Below are positions 7,223 to 14,069 of a DNA stretch of 25,408 bases, in pieces. The first letter of the stretch is position 1; every line of letters starts with the position of its first letter. This DNA is from an uncultured Ruminococcus sp. (GTDB lineage Bacteria; Bacillota; Clostridia; Oscillospirales; Ruminococcaceae): assembly GCA_937902395.1 (NCBI GenBank), contig CALGTV010000052.1, forward strand, positions 1 through 25,408, in the 5' to 3' direction. Under the pieces are notes generated by a model, which ran no database searches, was not told the DNA's origin, and was given only the letters and a program-made list of their open reading frames with translations. Position numbers and translations under genes: made by a program.

Positions 7223-7846
7223 TTATATATCCTTTTTCTCATAAATTTTCACGGAGATAAACCACGAAAGCAGGAAAACTGCAATAATAACAGCCATGGC
7301 AATTAAAGATGTTGAAACAGCAGGTGGATCGCCGAGATTCCAGTCAATAAAATCAAGCAGAAATGTTGTAGGCGCAAAGAACATTAATCCGAAATATATT
7401 ATTATGAGTATATTTCTGCCATTCTCTGAACTGAATTTATAAGTAAATGGAATATAAACTGAAATCGGTACAAGAGATATACCCACAGATACCGCACACA
7501 GGGTGAATAGTTGCCTGATATCAAACTGGTTGGAAGTTACAATTGTGGAAATCACGTAAATCAACGCTGTAAAAATTGTTGCTATAGCAGAAAATATAAA
7601 AGTGGCGTTATATCGTGCTTTAACATGAATTTTACGCTCCAAAGGCAGACTTTGCGAATACAGAGACCATTTGCTTTTATCATCATCGTTTATATTTCCA
7701 CAGATTGCTATTGACATGAACATTGGAATAAAAGTTGATACTCCCGGTGCCAAAATCCCTATTATTCCAAAGAAAAGAAAAACTAAAACATACCAGATAA
7801 GATTCTTTTTCAGCAAAAGAAACTCTTTCAACAACAAACCTTTCAT
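7223..7846 (-). CDS. ABC-2 type permease, second copy
   Basis: This 207-residue integral membrane protein has about six hydrophobic segments, starting at about 17-35 and ending at about 178-198. It opens MKGLLLKEFLLLKK and ends LSWFISVKIYEKKDI, nearly the same as the gene upstream (MKGLLLKELIMLKK ... LSWLISVKIYEKRDL), so the two are a tandem duplication that has diverged in the middle. The family is ABC-2 permease of the YtrC/YtrD or PF13346 sort. It is last in the GntR-ABC-permease operon, 17 bases after its sister, with AGGGGA as ribosome site. The two probably form a heterodimeric channel with the ATPase; the substrate is unknown, with antimicrobial-peptide or envelope-stress export the usual guess for such modules. 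Confidence 0.82.
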   Translation of the reverse strand: MKGLLLKEFLLLKKNLIWYVLVFLFFGIIGILAPGVSTFIPMFMSIAICGNINDDDKSKWSLYSQSLPLERKIHVKARYNATFIFSAIATIFTALIYVISTIVTSNQFDIRQLFTLCAVSVGISLVPISVYIPFTYKFSSENGRNILIIIYFGLMFFAPTTFLLDFIDWNLGDPPAVSTSLIAMAVIIAVFLLSWFISVKIYEKKDI

Positions 7847-7863
7847 TTTAACTTCCCCTTATT

Positions 7864-8496
7864 TTACAAATCCCTTTTCTCGTAGATTTTTACGGATATA
7901 AGCCATGAGAGGGCGAAAAGAACAAGTACAGCGGCAATTGCGATATAAGGAAGAATATTGGTGTAGTTGGATAATTTTGCAAGTATGCCAGTACCGTCAA
8001 TTGCGGATAAGAGGAACACTGCAATAGCGCCGGAAGCACCGTTAAGAAACAGCATTATAGTTCTGCCTTTTTCAGAATTGAATTTGTAAGCAAGAGGGAG
8101 GAAAAAGGATGGATATACAATTCCTATTGCAAGGGATAATACAAGATGACCAACAAGGTCTTTCAAGGAAAACTCAGCTTTTCCTATAGCTACAGTAACA
8201 CCGTAAAGGAGTACAACCAATACAGTTGATACAACCGCACCTATTGCCATAGCCGCATATTTTGCGGAAACTATCATCTTTCGTCCATAGGGCAAGGCAA
8301 TGGAATACTGCTGCCACTTGCTCTGCTCGTCATAATTGATATGACCATATAAAAGGATAGCTGAAAACAAAGGTATCATCAAAAGCATAGTAGGATTTCC
8401 AGAAGGACCAATAAGTCCAAAACAACCTAAAAATATAAGAAGAGTAGCAGCACCCTTTTTCAACATAATAAGTTCTTTTAATAATAACCCTTTCAT
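7864..8496 (-). CDS. ABC-2 type permease, first copy
   Basis: The 210-residue product has about six membrane segments (the first at about 16-45, the last at about 184-200) and the same start and end sequences as the following gene. The conserved block KWQQYSIALPYGRKMIVSAKY (about 60-80) is matched by KWSLYSQSLPLERKIHVKARY in the sister, the cytosolic loop expected to touch the ATPase. Its ATG directly follows the TAA of the ABC ATPase (TAAATG, no gap), and its AAGGAGG site is inside the ATPase gene, so translation is coupled. Membrane topology is by eye only. Confidence 0.83.
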   Translation of the reverse strand: MKGLLLKELIMLKKGAATLLIFLGCFGLIGPSGNPTMLLMIPLFSAILLYGHINYDEQSKWQQYSIALPYGRKMIVSAKYAAMAIGAVVSTVLVVLLYGVTVAIGKAEFSLKDLVGHLVLSLAIGIVYPSFFLPLAYKFNSEKGRTIMLFLNGASGAIAVFLLSAIDGTGILAKLSNYTNILPYIAIAAVLVLFALSWLISVKIYEKRDL

Positions 8497-9330
8497 TTAC
8501 TTTGCCTCCTTAACCATAAATATAAATAATTCTTCGATTGTAACTGGTTGTGTGTTGAATGAGTGGGGGATTTTCTCCCTGTCTACGATAGCTTCAACAC
8601 CGAATTTATTGGATTTTTTGCCGATAATAGCGGATTTGTCAAGCTCTCTGAGCATATCCTCTGTTGTGTTGATAAAGCAGAACTGCTCTAAAAGTCTGTC
8701 TTTTTCCTCGCAAAGCATAAGCTTGCCGTTGTGGAGAAAAGCGATATAGTCGCAGATTTTTTCAAGGTCGCTTACAATATGTGAGGAAATGAGGATTGAA
8801 TGGCTCTCATCTCTTGTGAAATCGTTGAGAATTTCCACGATTTCATCACGTACAACAGGGTCAAGTCCGCTTGTAGGCTCATCGAGAATGAGCAGCTTTG
8901 CATCGTGAGAAAGTGCGATTGCAATGCCCATTTTCATTTTCATACCCTTTGAAAAGGTCTTGAATGCTTTCTTTTCGGGCAGTCTGAATCTGTCCATATA
9001 GTCGTAAAACGTCTTTTCGTTCCAGTTGGTAAAGCTGTGTTTCATTATAGCATTGATATCTTTTATAGTAAAGCTTTCGGGAATTCCAACTTCATCGAGA
9101 ACAACGCCGATGTCATTTTTCTGCACAGCAGAGGGTTTCTCACCGAAAATCTTAATATCACCGCCGTCGGGACGTACAATATCAAGAAGCATTTTTATAG
9201 TTGTGCTCTTGCCTGCACCGTTTTCGCCGATAAGTCCCATAATACAGCCCTTTGGCAAGTTAAGACAGAGATTGTCAAGAGTAAATCCCTTGTATTTTTT
9301 GGTTAAATTTGTGATTTCAATAGCATTCAT
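8497..9330 (-). CDS. ABC transporter ATP-binding protein (YtrB-like)
   Basis: The 277-residue ATPase has every nucleotide-binding motif: Walker A GENGAGKST at 35-43, the ABC signature as FSKGMKMKMGIAIAL (a variant of LSGGQ common in the YtrB/CcmA class), Walker B LLILDEPTSGLDP and the switch histidine in ISSHIVSDL. It is cytosolic and drives the two permeases that follow. The C-terminal 60 residues are family-specific. Start ATG 9330 has AGGAGA upstream. It is 11 bases after the GntR gene and in the same operon, under the palindromic operator at 9723-9740. Confidence 0.92.
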   Translation of the reverse strand: MNAIEITNLTKKYKGFTLDNLCLNLPKGCIMGLIGENGAGKSTTIKMLLDIVRPDGGDIKIFGEKPSAVQKNDIGVVLDEVGIPESFTIKDINAIMKHSFTNWNEKTFYDYMDRFRLPEKKAFKTFSKGMKMKMGIAIALSHDAKLLILDEPTSGLDPVVRDEIVEILNDFTRDESHSILISSHIVSDLEKICDYIAFLHNGKLMLCEEKDRLLEQFCFINTTEDMLRELDKSAIIGKKSNKFGVEAIVDREKIPHSFNTQPVTIEELFIFMVKEAK

Positions 9331-9341
9331 AATTAAATCTC

Positions 9342-9707
9342 CTATTCATTATATTTTATCATTTCAATTATATTATCTGTAGTCAGATTGCAGGAAGCTC
9401 CGAGCTGTTTTATCTGCTCAATCAACGCCTCGATTTTTTTCAGATTTTCCTCACGGAGCATTTCCGTATTTTTCGGGGCAACAAAGCAACCCTTTGCAGG
9501 AAGTGTATAGATAAATCCCTCACGTTCCAACTCGTCATAGGCTCTTTTCGTGGTGACTACGCTGATTCGCAAATCCTTAGCAAGGGCTCTGATTGAGGGC
9601 AGTGGGTCATTTTCCTTGACTTCGCCGCTTATAATCAGATTTTTGACTTGCTTGTAAATCTGGTCGTAAATTGGAGTGCCGCTTCTGTTATCTATAAAGA
9701 TGTTCAC
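9342..9707 (-). CDS. GntR-family repressor, YtrA subfamily
   Basis: This 121-residue regulator has an N-terminal winged helix (about 8-77) with YDQIYKQVKNLIISGEV and PLPSIRALAKDLRISVVTTKRAYDELE as the recognition unit, then GFIYTLPAKGCFV as the wing. The remaining 45 residues form a short helical dimer segment, the length that defines the YtrA subfamily; there is no large ligand domain. The start is GTG at 9707 with AGAGGTGAT just upstream. It is first in the operon with the ABC genes and presumably represses them and itself by binding the operator over the promoter. The inducing signal is unknown; YtrA in Bacillus responds to cell-wall antibiotics. Confidence 0.9.
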   Translation of the reverse strand: MNIFIDNRSGTPIYDQIYKQVKNLIISGEVKENDPLPSIRALAKDLRISVVTTKRAYDELEREGFIYTLPAKGCFVAPKNTEMLREENLKKIEALIEQIKQLGASCNLTTDNIIEMIKYNE

Positions 9708-9722
9708 TGTATCACCTCTCTT

Positions 9723-9740
9723 TACTGTATATATACAGTA
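9723..9740. promoter_or_regulatory. Probable GntR/YtrA operator
   Basis: TACTGTATATATACAGTA is an 18-bp perfect palindrome. It overlaps the -10 box of the GntR-ABC promoter and the likely transcription start, where a bound repressor would block polymerase. Assignment to the adjacent GntR protein is inferred from position. Confidence 0.78.
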
Positions 9741-9765
9741 TACACAGTTAGCACAGAAATGTCAA
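9737..9765 (-). promoter_or_regulatory. Promoter of the GntR-ABC operon
   Basis: On the minus strand TTGACA (9760-9765) and TATACT (9737-9742) are 17 bp apart. The -10 box lies within the palindromic operator. Confidence 0.85.
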
Positions 9766-9815
9766 TACCTTTTTGTTATCAAAAGCTAACGAAGTATAAA
9801 AATTTTCTTATACTG

Positions 9816-9844
9816 TTGCAAATTTATATAAAATGTAGTATAAT
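9816..9844 (+). promoter_or_regulatory. Promoter of the asnB operon
   Basis: TTGCAA (9816-9821) and TATAAT (9839-9844) are 17 bp apart, about 35 bp before the asnB ATG. The -35 box and spacing match those of the SPFH promoter. The leader is short, with no room for a T-box or riboswitch. Confidence 0.82.
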
Positions 9845-9878
9845 ATATAATGATAAAATTTGATATGAGGTATTTTCT

Positions 9879-11738
9879 ATGTGCGGAATTGTAGGTTTCA
9901 CTAACAAGATAAACAACTCAAACAAAGTAATCGTCGATATGATGAATAAAATTCGTCACAGAGGTCCCGACGCTGAGGGACGCTATGTTGACAGCGATAT
10001 CGCACTCGGTCATCGCCGATTGAGCATTATCGATGTTACTTCATCAGGCGACCAGCCGATTTTCAACGAGGACGGCTCAATGGTTATTGTTTTCAACGGC
10101 GAGATTTACAATTACCGTGAAATCCGCGAAAAGCTTATTGCCGCAGGTCATGTATTCAAAACAAATACCGATACAGAAGTGCTCATACACGGATATGAGG
10201 AATTCGGCGAAAAACTGCTGAATATGCTCCGTGGAATGTTCTCATTCGTTATATGGGATAAGAACAAAAAAGAGCTTTTCGGCGCAAGGGACTTTTTCGG
10301 AATTAAGCCTATGTATTACGCAATAATGGGAAAAACCTTTATGTTCGGCTCAGAGATAAAAAGCTTTCTGGCTCACCCCGAATTCAAAAAGGAGCTGAAC
10401 ACAACGGCTCTTGAAAATTACCTCACATTTCAGTATTCTCCCACAAAAGAGACATTTTTCAAGAATGTCTATAAGCTTATGCCTGCCCATTATTTTCGCT
10501 TAAAGGACGGTAAATTGCAGATAAAGCGTTACTGGGACGTAAATTTCAACGCTGATGAAAAGCCGTCCCTTGAAAATTGGGTAGAGCGGATTTCAGATAC
10601 ATTCAAAAACTCTGTAGAAGCTCACAAAATAGCCGATGTTGAGGTCGGTTCATTCCTGTCAAGCGGCGTAGATTCAAGCTATGCGGCAGCTGTTGCGGAG
10701 GTTGACAAGACCTTTACCGTAGGCTTCGGCAGTGATGAAAAATACAACGAAATCGGCTGGGCAAAGGAATTTTCCAAGGCTATCGGCAAGGAAAATACAA
10801 GCAAGGTTATTACTCCCGAGGAGTACTGGGGAAGCCTTGAAAAGATACAGTATCACATGGATGAACCACTTGCGGACCCCTCTGCTGTGGCGCTGTATTT
10901 CGTGTGCAATATTGCTTCTGAGAGGCTGAAAGTAGTGCTTTCGGGAGAGGGTGCAGATGAGATTTTTGGCGGATATAACGTCTACAGCGACCCAAACGGT
11001 ACGCTTTACGATAAACTTCCAATGTCGCTGAGAAAGGGCATAGGTACAGTTGCTGAAAAGCTTCCTGCAAAGCGCGGCGTGAATTTCTTTGTCCGCAAGG
11101 GCAAAACCGTGGAGGAACGATTTATCGGCAATGCCTATATCTTCACTCCCGAGGAGAGAAAAAATCTGCTTAAAATTAAAACGGACGCTCCGCATCCCAT
11201 GGAACTTACAAAGCCCTATTACAGCCGTGTCAAAGGCAAGGATGATGTGACAAAAATGCAGTATCTTGACCTCCATCTGTGGATGGCAGGGGATATTCTC
11301 CTTAAAGCCGATAAAATGAGCATGGCGAATTCTCTGGAGCTTCGTGTGCCATTTCTTGATAAAGAGGTTATGGCGCTTGCAGAGAAAATTCCTACAAGAT
11401 ATCGTGTGACACACAAGAACAGAACGGATGACACGAAATATATAACAAAATATGCAATGCGGCTTGCGGCTAAAAAAGATACTCCCGACAGCACAGCAAA
11501 AACAGCTGCAAAGAAAAAGCTGGGCTTTCCTGTGCCTATCAGAGTATGGCTTAAAGAGGACAAATACTACAACATTGTCCGCGAAGCATTTGAAAGCGAA
11601 AATGCGGCACAATTTTTCAATAAAGAGCCGCTTATAAAGCTTCTTGACGACCACAGAAACGGCAAATCCGACAACAGCAGAAGAATATGGACAGTTTTCA
11701 TATTCCTTGTATGGTATAAAGTTTATTTCGGACACTAA
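9879..11738 (+). CDS. asnB: Asparagine synthase (glutamine-hydrolysing)
   Basis: AsnB makes asparagine from aspartate, ATP and the amide of glutamine in the cytosol. The 619-residue length fits the family. Cys2 after Met (MCGIVGF) is the glutaminase nucleophile; RHRGPD (27-31), GHRRLSIID (44-52) and FNGEIYNY (72-79) are glutaminase signatures. The synthetase half has the PP-loop SSGVDSS at 261-267 and SGEGADEIFGGY. The C-terminal part keeps LRVPFLDKEV and KKLGFPVP. ATGAGG lies eight bases before the ATG. It leads a cluster with the HD gene (10 bases on) and pyrB, which also uses aspartate. Some asnB paralogues amidate peptides or cell-wall residues; that is less likely here because the Asn-type motifs are complete. 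Confidence 0.93.
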   Translation: MCGIVGFTNKINNSNKVIVDMMNKIRHRGPDAEGRYVDSDIALGHRRLSIIDVTSSGDQPIFNEDGSMVIVFNGEIYNYREIREKLIAAGHVFKTNTDTEVLIHGYEEFGEKLLNMLRGMFSFVIWDKNKKELFGARDFFGIKPMYYAIMGKTFMFGSEIKSFLAHPEFKKELNTTALENYLTFQYSPTKETFFKNVYKLMPAHYFRLKDGKLQIKRYWDVNFNADEKPSLENWVERISDTFKNSVEAHKIADVEVGSFLSSGVDSSYAAAVAEVDKTFTVGFGSDEKYNEIGWAKEFSKAIGKENTSKVITPEEYWGSLEKIQYHMDEPLADPSAVALYFVCNIASERLKVVLSGEGADEIFGGYNVYSDPNGTLYDKLPMSLRKGIGTVAEKLPAKRGVNFFVRKGKTVEERFIGNAYIFTPEERKNLLKIKTDAPHPMELTKPYYSRVKGKDDVTKMQYLDLHLWMAGDILLKADKMSMANSLELRVPFLDKEVMALAEKIPTRYRVTHKNRTDDTKYITKYAMRLAAKKDTPDSTAKTAAKKKLGFPVPIRVWLKEDKYYNIVREAFESENAAQFFNKEPLIKLLDDHRNGKSDNSRRIWTVFIFLVWYKVYFGH

Positions 11739-11748
11739 GGAGGTAATT

Positions 11749-12417
11749 ATGGCAAGTCTTGTAACTTATAAGTATATCAAGCAGAATCCCGATATTATGG
11801 AGTATATCCAACGTGCAGACAAAACTCTTGAAGCTATGGGGTATACGGAACATTCATTCCCTCATGTTGAGAGAGTTGCGGCAACCTCGGCAATGATACT
11901 GGAAACTCTCGGCTATGATGAGCGTACAATTGAGCTTGCTAAAATTGCTTCAATTCTGCACGATATCGGCAATATAATAAACAGAATCGACCACGCCCAA
12001 AGCGGTGCGGTTATGGCATTCCGCCTGCTTGACAATTTAAGTATGCCGGCAGGTGAGATATGCTCTGTAATTGCGGCAATAGGCAATCATGACGAGGGAA
12101 CGGCACAGCCTCTGGACGCTATTTCCGCGGCAATGATTATCGGTGACAAATCAGATGTGCGCCGCAGCCGTGTAAGAAATACGGAGCTTACAACCTTTGA
12201 TATCCATGACAGAGTTAATTATGCTGTTGAAATGTCAAAGGTAAGCTTCAACGAGGATAAAAGTTCATTGATACTTGAATTGCAGATAGATACAAATATA
12301 TCCTCTGTAATGGAATATTTTGAAATTTTCATGAATCGTATGATTCTGTGCAAGCGTGCTTCTGAATTTCTCGGCTTAAAATTCGAAATGGTAATAAACG
12401 GAAGTAAAATTCTGTAA
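11749..12417 (+). CDS. HD-domain metal-dependent phosphohydrolase
   Basis: The 222-residue protein is an HD-superfamily hydrolase with the full metal set: His39 (FPHVERV), His71-Asp72 (ILHDIGN), His114 (GNHDEG) and Asp133 (IIGDKSDVRR). Such enzymes hydrolyse phosphate esters of nucleotides or related compounds; no specificity can be read. I chose the ATG at 11749 because AAGGAGG (11737-11743) sits just before it. The frame is open further back inside asnB, but that part has no ribosome site and belongs to asnB. It lies 10 bases after asnB and 29 before pyrB, so probably in one transcript. Its tail (about 150-222) may be a small dimer domain. Confidence 0.82.
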   Translation: MASLVTYKYIKQNPDIMEYIQRADKTLEAMGYTEHSFPHVERVAATSAMILETLGYDERTIELAKIASILHDIGNIINRIDHAQSGAVMAFRLLDNLSMPAGEICSVIAAIGNHDEGTAQPLDAISAAMIIGDKSDVRRSRVRNTELTTFDIHDRVNYAVEMSKVSFNEDKSSLILELQIDTNISSVMEYFEIFMNRMILCKRASEFLGLKFEMVINGSKIL

Positions 12418-12446
12418 GATATACATATAAACGGAGGTTTAAAATT

Positions 12447-13529
12447 ATGCAGTCAGAATATCAGCATCTTATTGATTTAAGCGATTACCCTGTAAGCTGG
12501 TGGACAAAGCTTATTGACCTTGGTGTGAAAATTAAGGAAAATCCAAAGGAATATGCCCACGAATGCGACGGAAAGATTATGGCAACATTATTCTATGAGC
12601 CGTCCACAAGAACACAGATGTCTTTCCAGACGGCAATGCTTCGTCTTGGAGGACGTATTATTGGATTTGACAATCCTGCCAATTCCTCTGTAGCAAAGGG
12701 CGAGACTATAAAGGATACCACAAAAATTGTCAGCAGTTACGCTGATATTCTCGTAATGCGCCACCCAATAGCAGGCGCGGCAAAGGCGGCTTCAATAAGC
12801 GCGGACTGCCCCGTTATAAACGCAGGTGACGGTGGTCATCTCCACCCCACCCAGACACTTACAGACCTGCTCACCCTTAAAATTGAAAAAAACACTCTCT
12901 GCGGACTTACAATCGGACTTTGCGGTGATCTTATCAACGGCAGAACGGTACACTCTCTCTGCAAGGCGCTGAGTATGTTTGAGGGAAACAAATTCATTTT
13001 CATCTCTACACCCGAGCTGAGAATGCCTGCATATATCAAGGATATAATCACAGCTAACGGCAGTACATATGAGGAAGTTGATGCTCTTGACGAAGTTATC
13101 AGCAGCCTTGATGTGCTCTATATGACGCGTATTCAGCAGGAACGCTTTGCAAGTCATGAGGAATATCTTGCACAGAAGAATACATATGTACTTGACAGAA
13201 AGAAAATGCTCCTTGCGAAAAAGGATATGATAGTTCTTCATCCGTTACCTCGTGTTGATGAAATTACAGTTGAGGTTGATGAGGATAACAGGGCAATGTA
13301 TTTCACACAGGCAAAATACGGAGTATATGCACGTATGGCACTAATTCTCACAATACTTGCGGAGGAAAACGGCTCTGAAACTTTAAAGGGAAAGGTATAC
13401 AGCGGAGTTCGTTGTGATAATCCAAAGTGCATTACAAATCACGAGGAATATCTTCCTAAGAGTTTCCGTTTCAGCGGTGATGAAACTCTCCTCGAATGTG
13501 AGTACTGCGACGAGAGAAAGCTGATATGA
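12447..13529 (+). CDS. pyrB: Aspartate carbamoyltransferase with C-terminal PyrI-like zinc domain
   Basis: ATCase joins carbamoyl phosphate to aspartate, the first committed step of pyrimidine synthesis. Signatures are PSTRTQMSF (carbamoyl phosphate loop), SSVAKGET (the Ser/Lys of the 80s loop), MRHP, HPTQTLTDL and HPLPRVDE. The first 315 residues are a normal catalytic chain. The last 40 add C-X4-C-X22-C-X2-C (Cys323, 328, 351, 354) within VRCDNPKCITNHEE and LECEYCDE, which matches the zinc domain of the regulatory chain PyrI (C-X4-C-X23-C-X2-C in E. coli). The effector-binding PyrI domain is absent. GGAGG sits nine bases before the ATG. The TGA overlaps the ATG of the RAYT gene (ATGA). Catalytic identity is secure; the role of the zinc tail is inferred. 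Confidence 0.93.
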   Translation: MQSEYQHLIDLSDYPVSWWTKLIDLGVKIKENPKEYAHECDGKIMATLFYEPSTRTQMSFQTAMLRLGGRIIGFDNPANSSVAKGETIKDTTKIVSSYADILVMRHPIAGAAKAASISADCPVINAGDGGHLHPTQTLTDLLTLKIEKNTLCGLTIGLCGDLINGRTVHSLCKALSMFEGNKFIFISTPELRMPAYIKDIITANGSTYEEVDALDEVISSLDVLYMTRIQQERFASHEEYLAQKNTYVLDRKKMLLAKKDMIVLHPLPRVDEITVEVDEDNRAMYFTQAKYGVYARMALILTILAEENGSETLKGKVYSGVRCDNPKCITNHEEYLPKSFRFSGDETLLECEYCDERKLI

Positions 13530-14017
13530 GACTTGATAATGAAAGAAAGCCTAATCGGTTAAAAGATTATGATTATGATAATCCTGGAACTTATTTTATA
13601 ACAGTATGTGCTAAAGAAAAAAAGAATTATTTCTGGGAAATTGTAGGGGCGAGCATTGCTCGCCCACAAGATATAATTTTGTCTGACACAGGGAAAATAG
13701 TGGAAGAAGCGATAAAAAGAATACCTTTGATTTACCCGGCTATAGAAATAAAACATTATGTTATTATGCCTGACCATATTCATTTTTTGTTATCAATATG
13801 TGGAGATGAATTTGGGCGAGCAATGCTCGCCCCTACATCTAATCGTGTTGTTCAACAAATGAAAGGGTATATTACAAAGAAAATAGGTCATTCAATTTGG
13901 CAAAAATCATTCTATGACCATATAATTAGGAATCGTTTGGATTATGAGGAACACGTAAAATACATCTATGAAAATCCGATACGGTGGTTTAGCAAATTTT
14001 ACAATGAGAATACCTAA
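13526..14017 (+). CDS. REP-associated tyrosine transposase (RAYT, Y1_Tnp)
   Basis: The 163-residue protein is a Y1 transposase of the RAYT type: RLKDYDYDNPGTYFITVC (12-28), the HUH motif MPDHIHFLL with His84 and His86, and a late helix WQKSFYDHIIRN whose Tyr130 is the likely nucleophile, then YIYENP. RAYTs act on single-stranded REP palindromes and are normally single-copy, domesticated genes. It starts inside the pyrB stop codon (ATGA), with only a weak GAGAG site, so it is probably translated by coupling. Two perfect inverted copies of a REP-like palindrome lie in its coding region and add VGASIARPQ (40-48) and GRAMLAPTS (97-105). It uses more TTA, ATA and AGA codons than pyrB, suggesting transfer. 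The frame is intact. Confidence 0.88.
   Translation: MRLDNERKPNRLKDYDYDNPGTYFITVCAKEKKNYFWEIVGASIARPQDIILSDTGKIVEEAIKRIPLIYPAIEIKHYVIMPDHIHFLLSICGDEFGRAMLAPTSNRVVQQMKGYITKKIGHSIWQKSFYDHIIRNRLDYEEHVKYIYENPIRWFSKFYNENT
13642..13666 (+). repeat. REP-like palindrome, copy 1, inside the RAYT gene
   Basis: Sequence GTAG (13643-13646) is followed by stem GGGCGAGC (13647-13654), loop ATT and stem GCTCGCCC (13658-13665). A GTAG next to a GC-rich palindrome is the canonical E. coli-type REP design. The 25 bp are the exact reverse complement of copy 2. It is read in frame as VGASIARPQ. Confidence 0.85.
13813..13837 (-). repeat. REP-like palindrome, copy 2, inverted, inside the RAYT gene
   Basis: Stem GGGCGAGC (13814-13821), loop AAT, stem GCTCGCCC (13825-13832), then CTAC (13833-13836), the complement of GTAG. 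With copy 1 it makes a REPIN-like pair, GTAG ends outward, 146 bp apart. It is read in frame as GRAMLAPTS. Confidence 0.85.
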
Positions 14018-14025
14018 TGAAAATA

Positions 14026-14069
14026 AACAATAAGAAATCCCCCGAAAAATCGGGGGATTTCTTATTGTT
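14026..14069. terminator. Bidirectional terminator between RAYT and glnN
   Basis: A perfect 20-bp stem (14026-14045 with 14050-14069) has the core ATCCCCCGA and a four-A loop. It lies between convergent genes, and its right arm overlaps the glnN stop codon. It ends the asnB-to-RAYT transcript from one side and the glnN transcript from the other. Confidence 0.92.

Noticed and set aside
10674..11735. A 353-codon open frame antisense to asnB
   Set aside because: It mirrors the codon pattern of asnB, has a Cys/His/Phe-rich composition with no family motif and no ribosome site; the plus strand encodes a complete asparagine synthase.
11644..11748. Upstream extension of the HD-domain gene
   Set aside because: The extra 35 codons lie inside asnB, have no ribosome site and look like an out-of-frame reading of asnB; AAGGAGG marks 11749 as the start.
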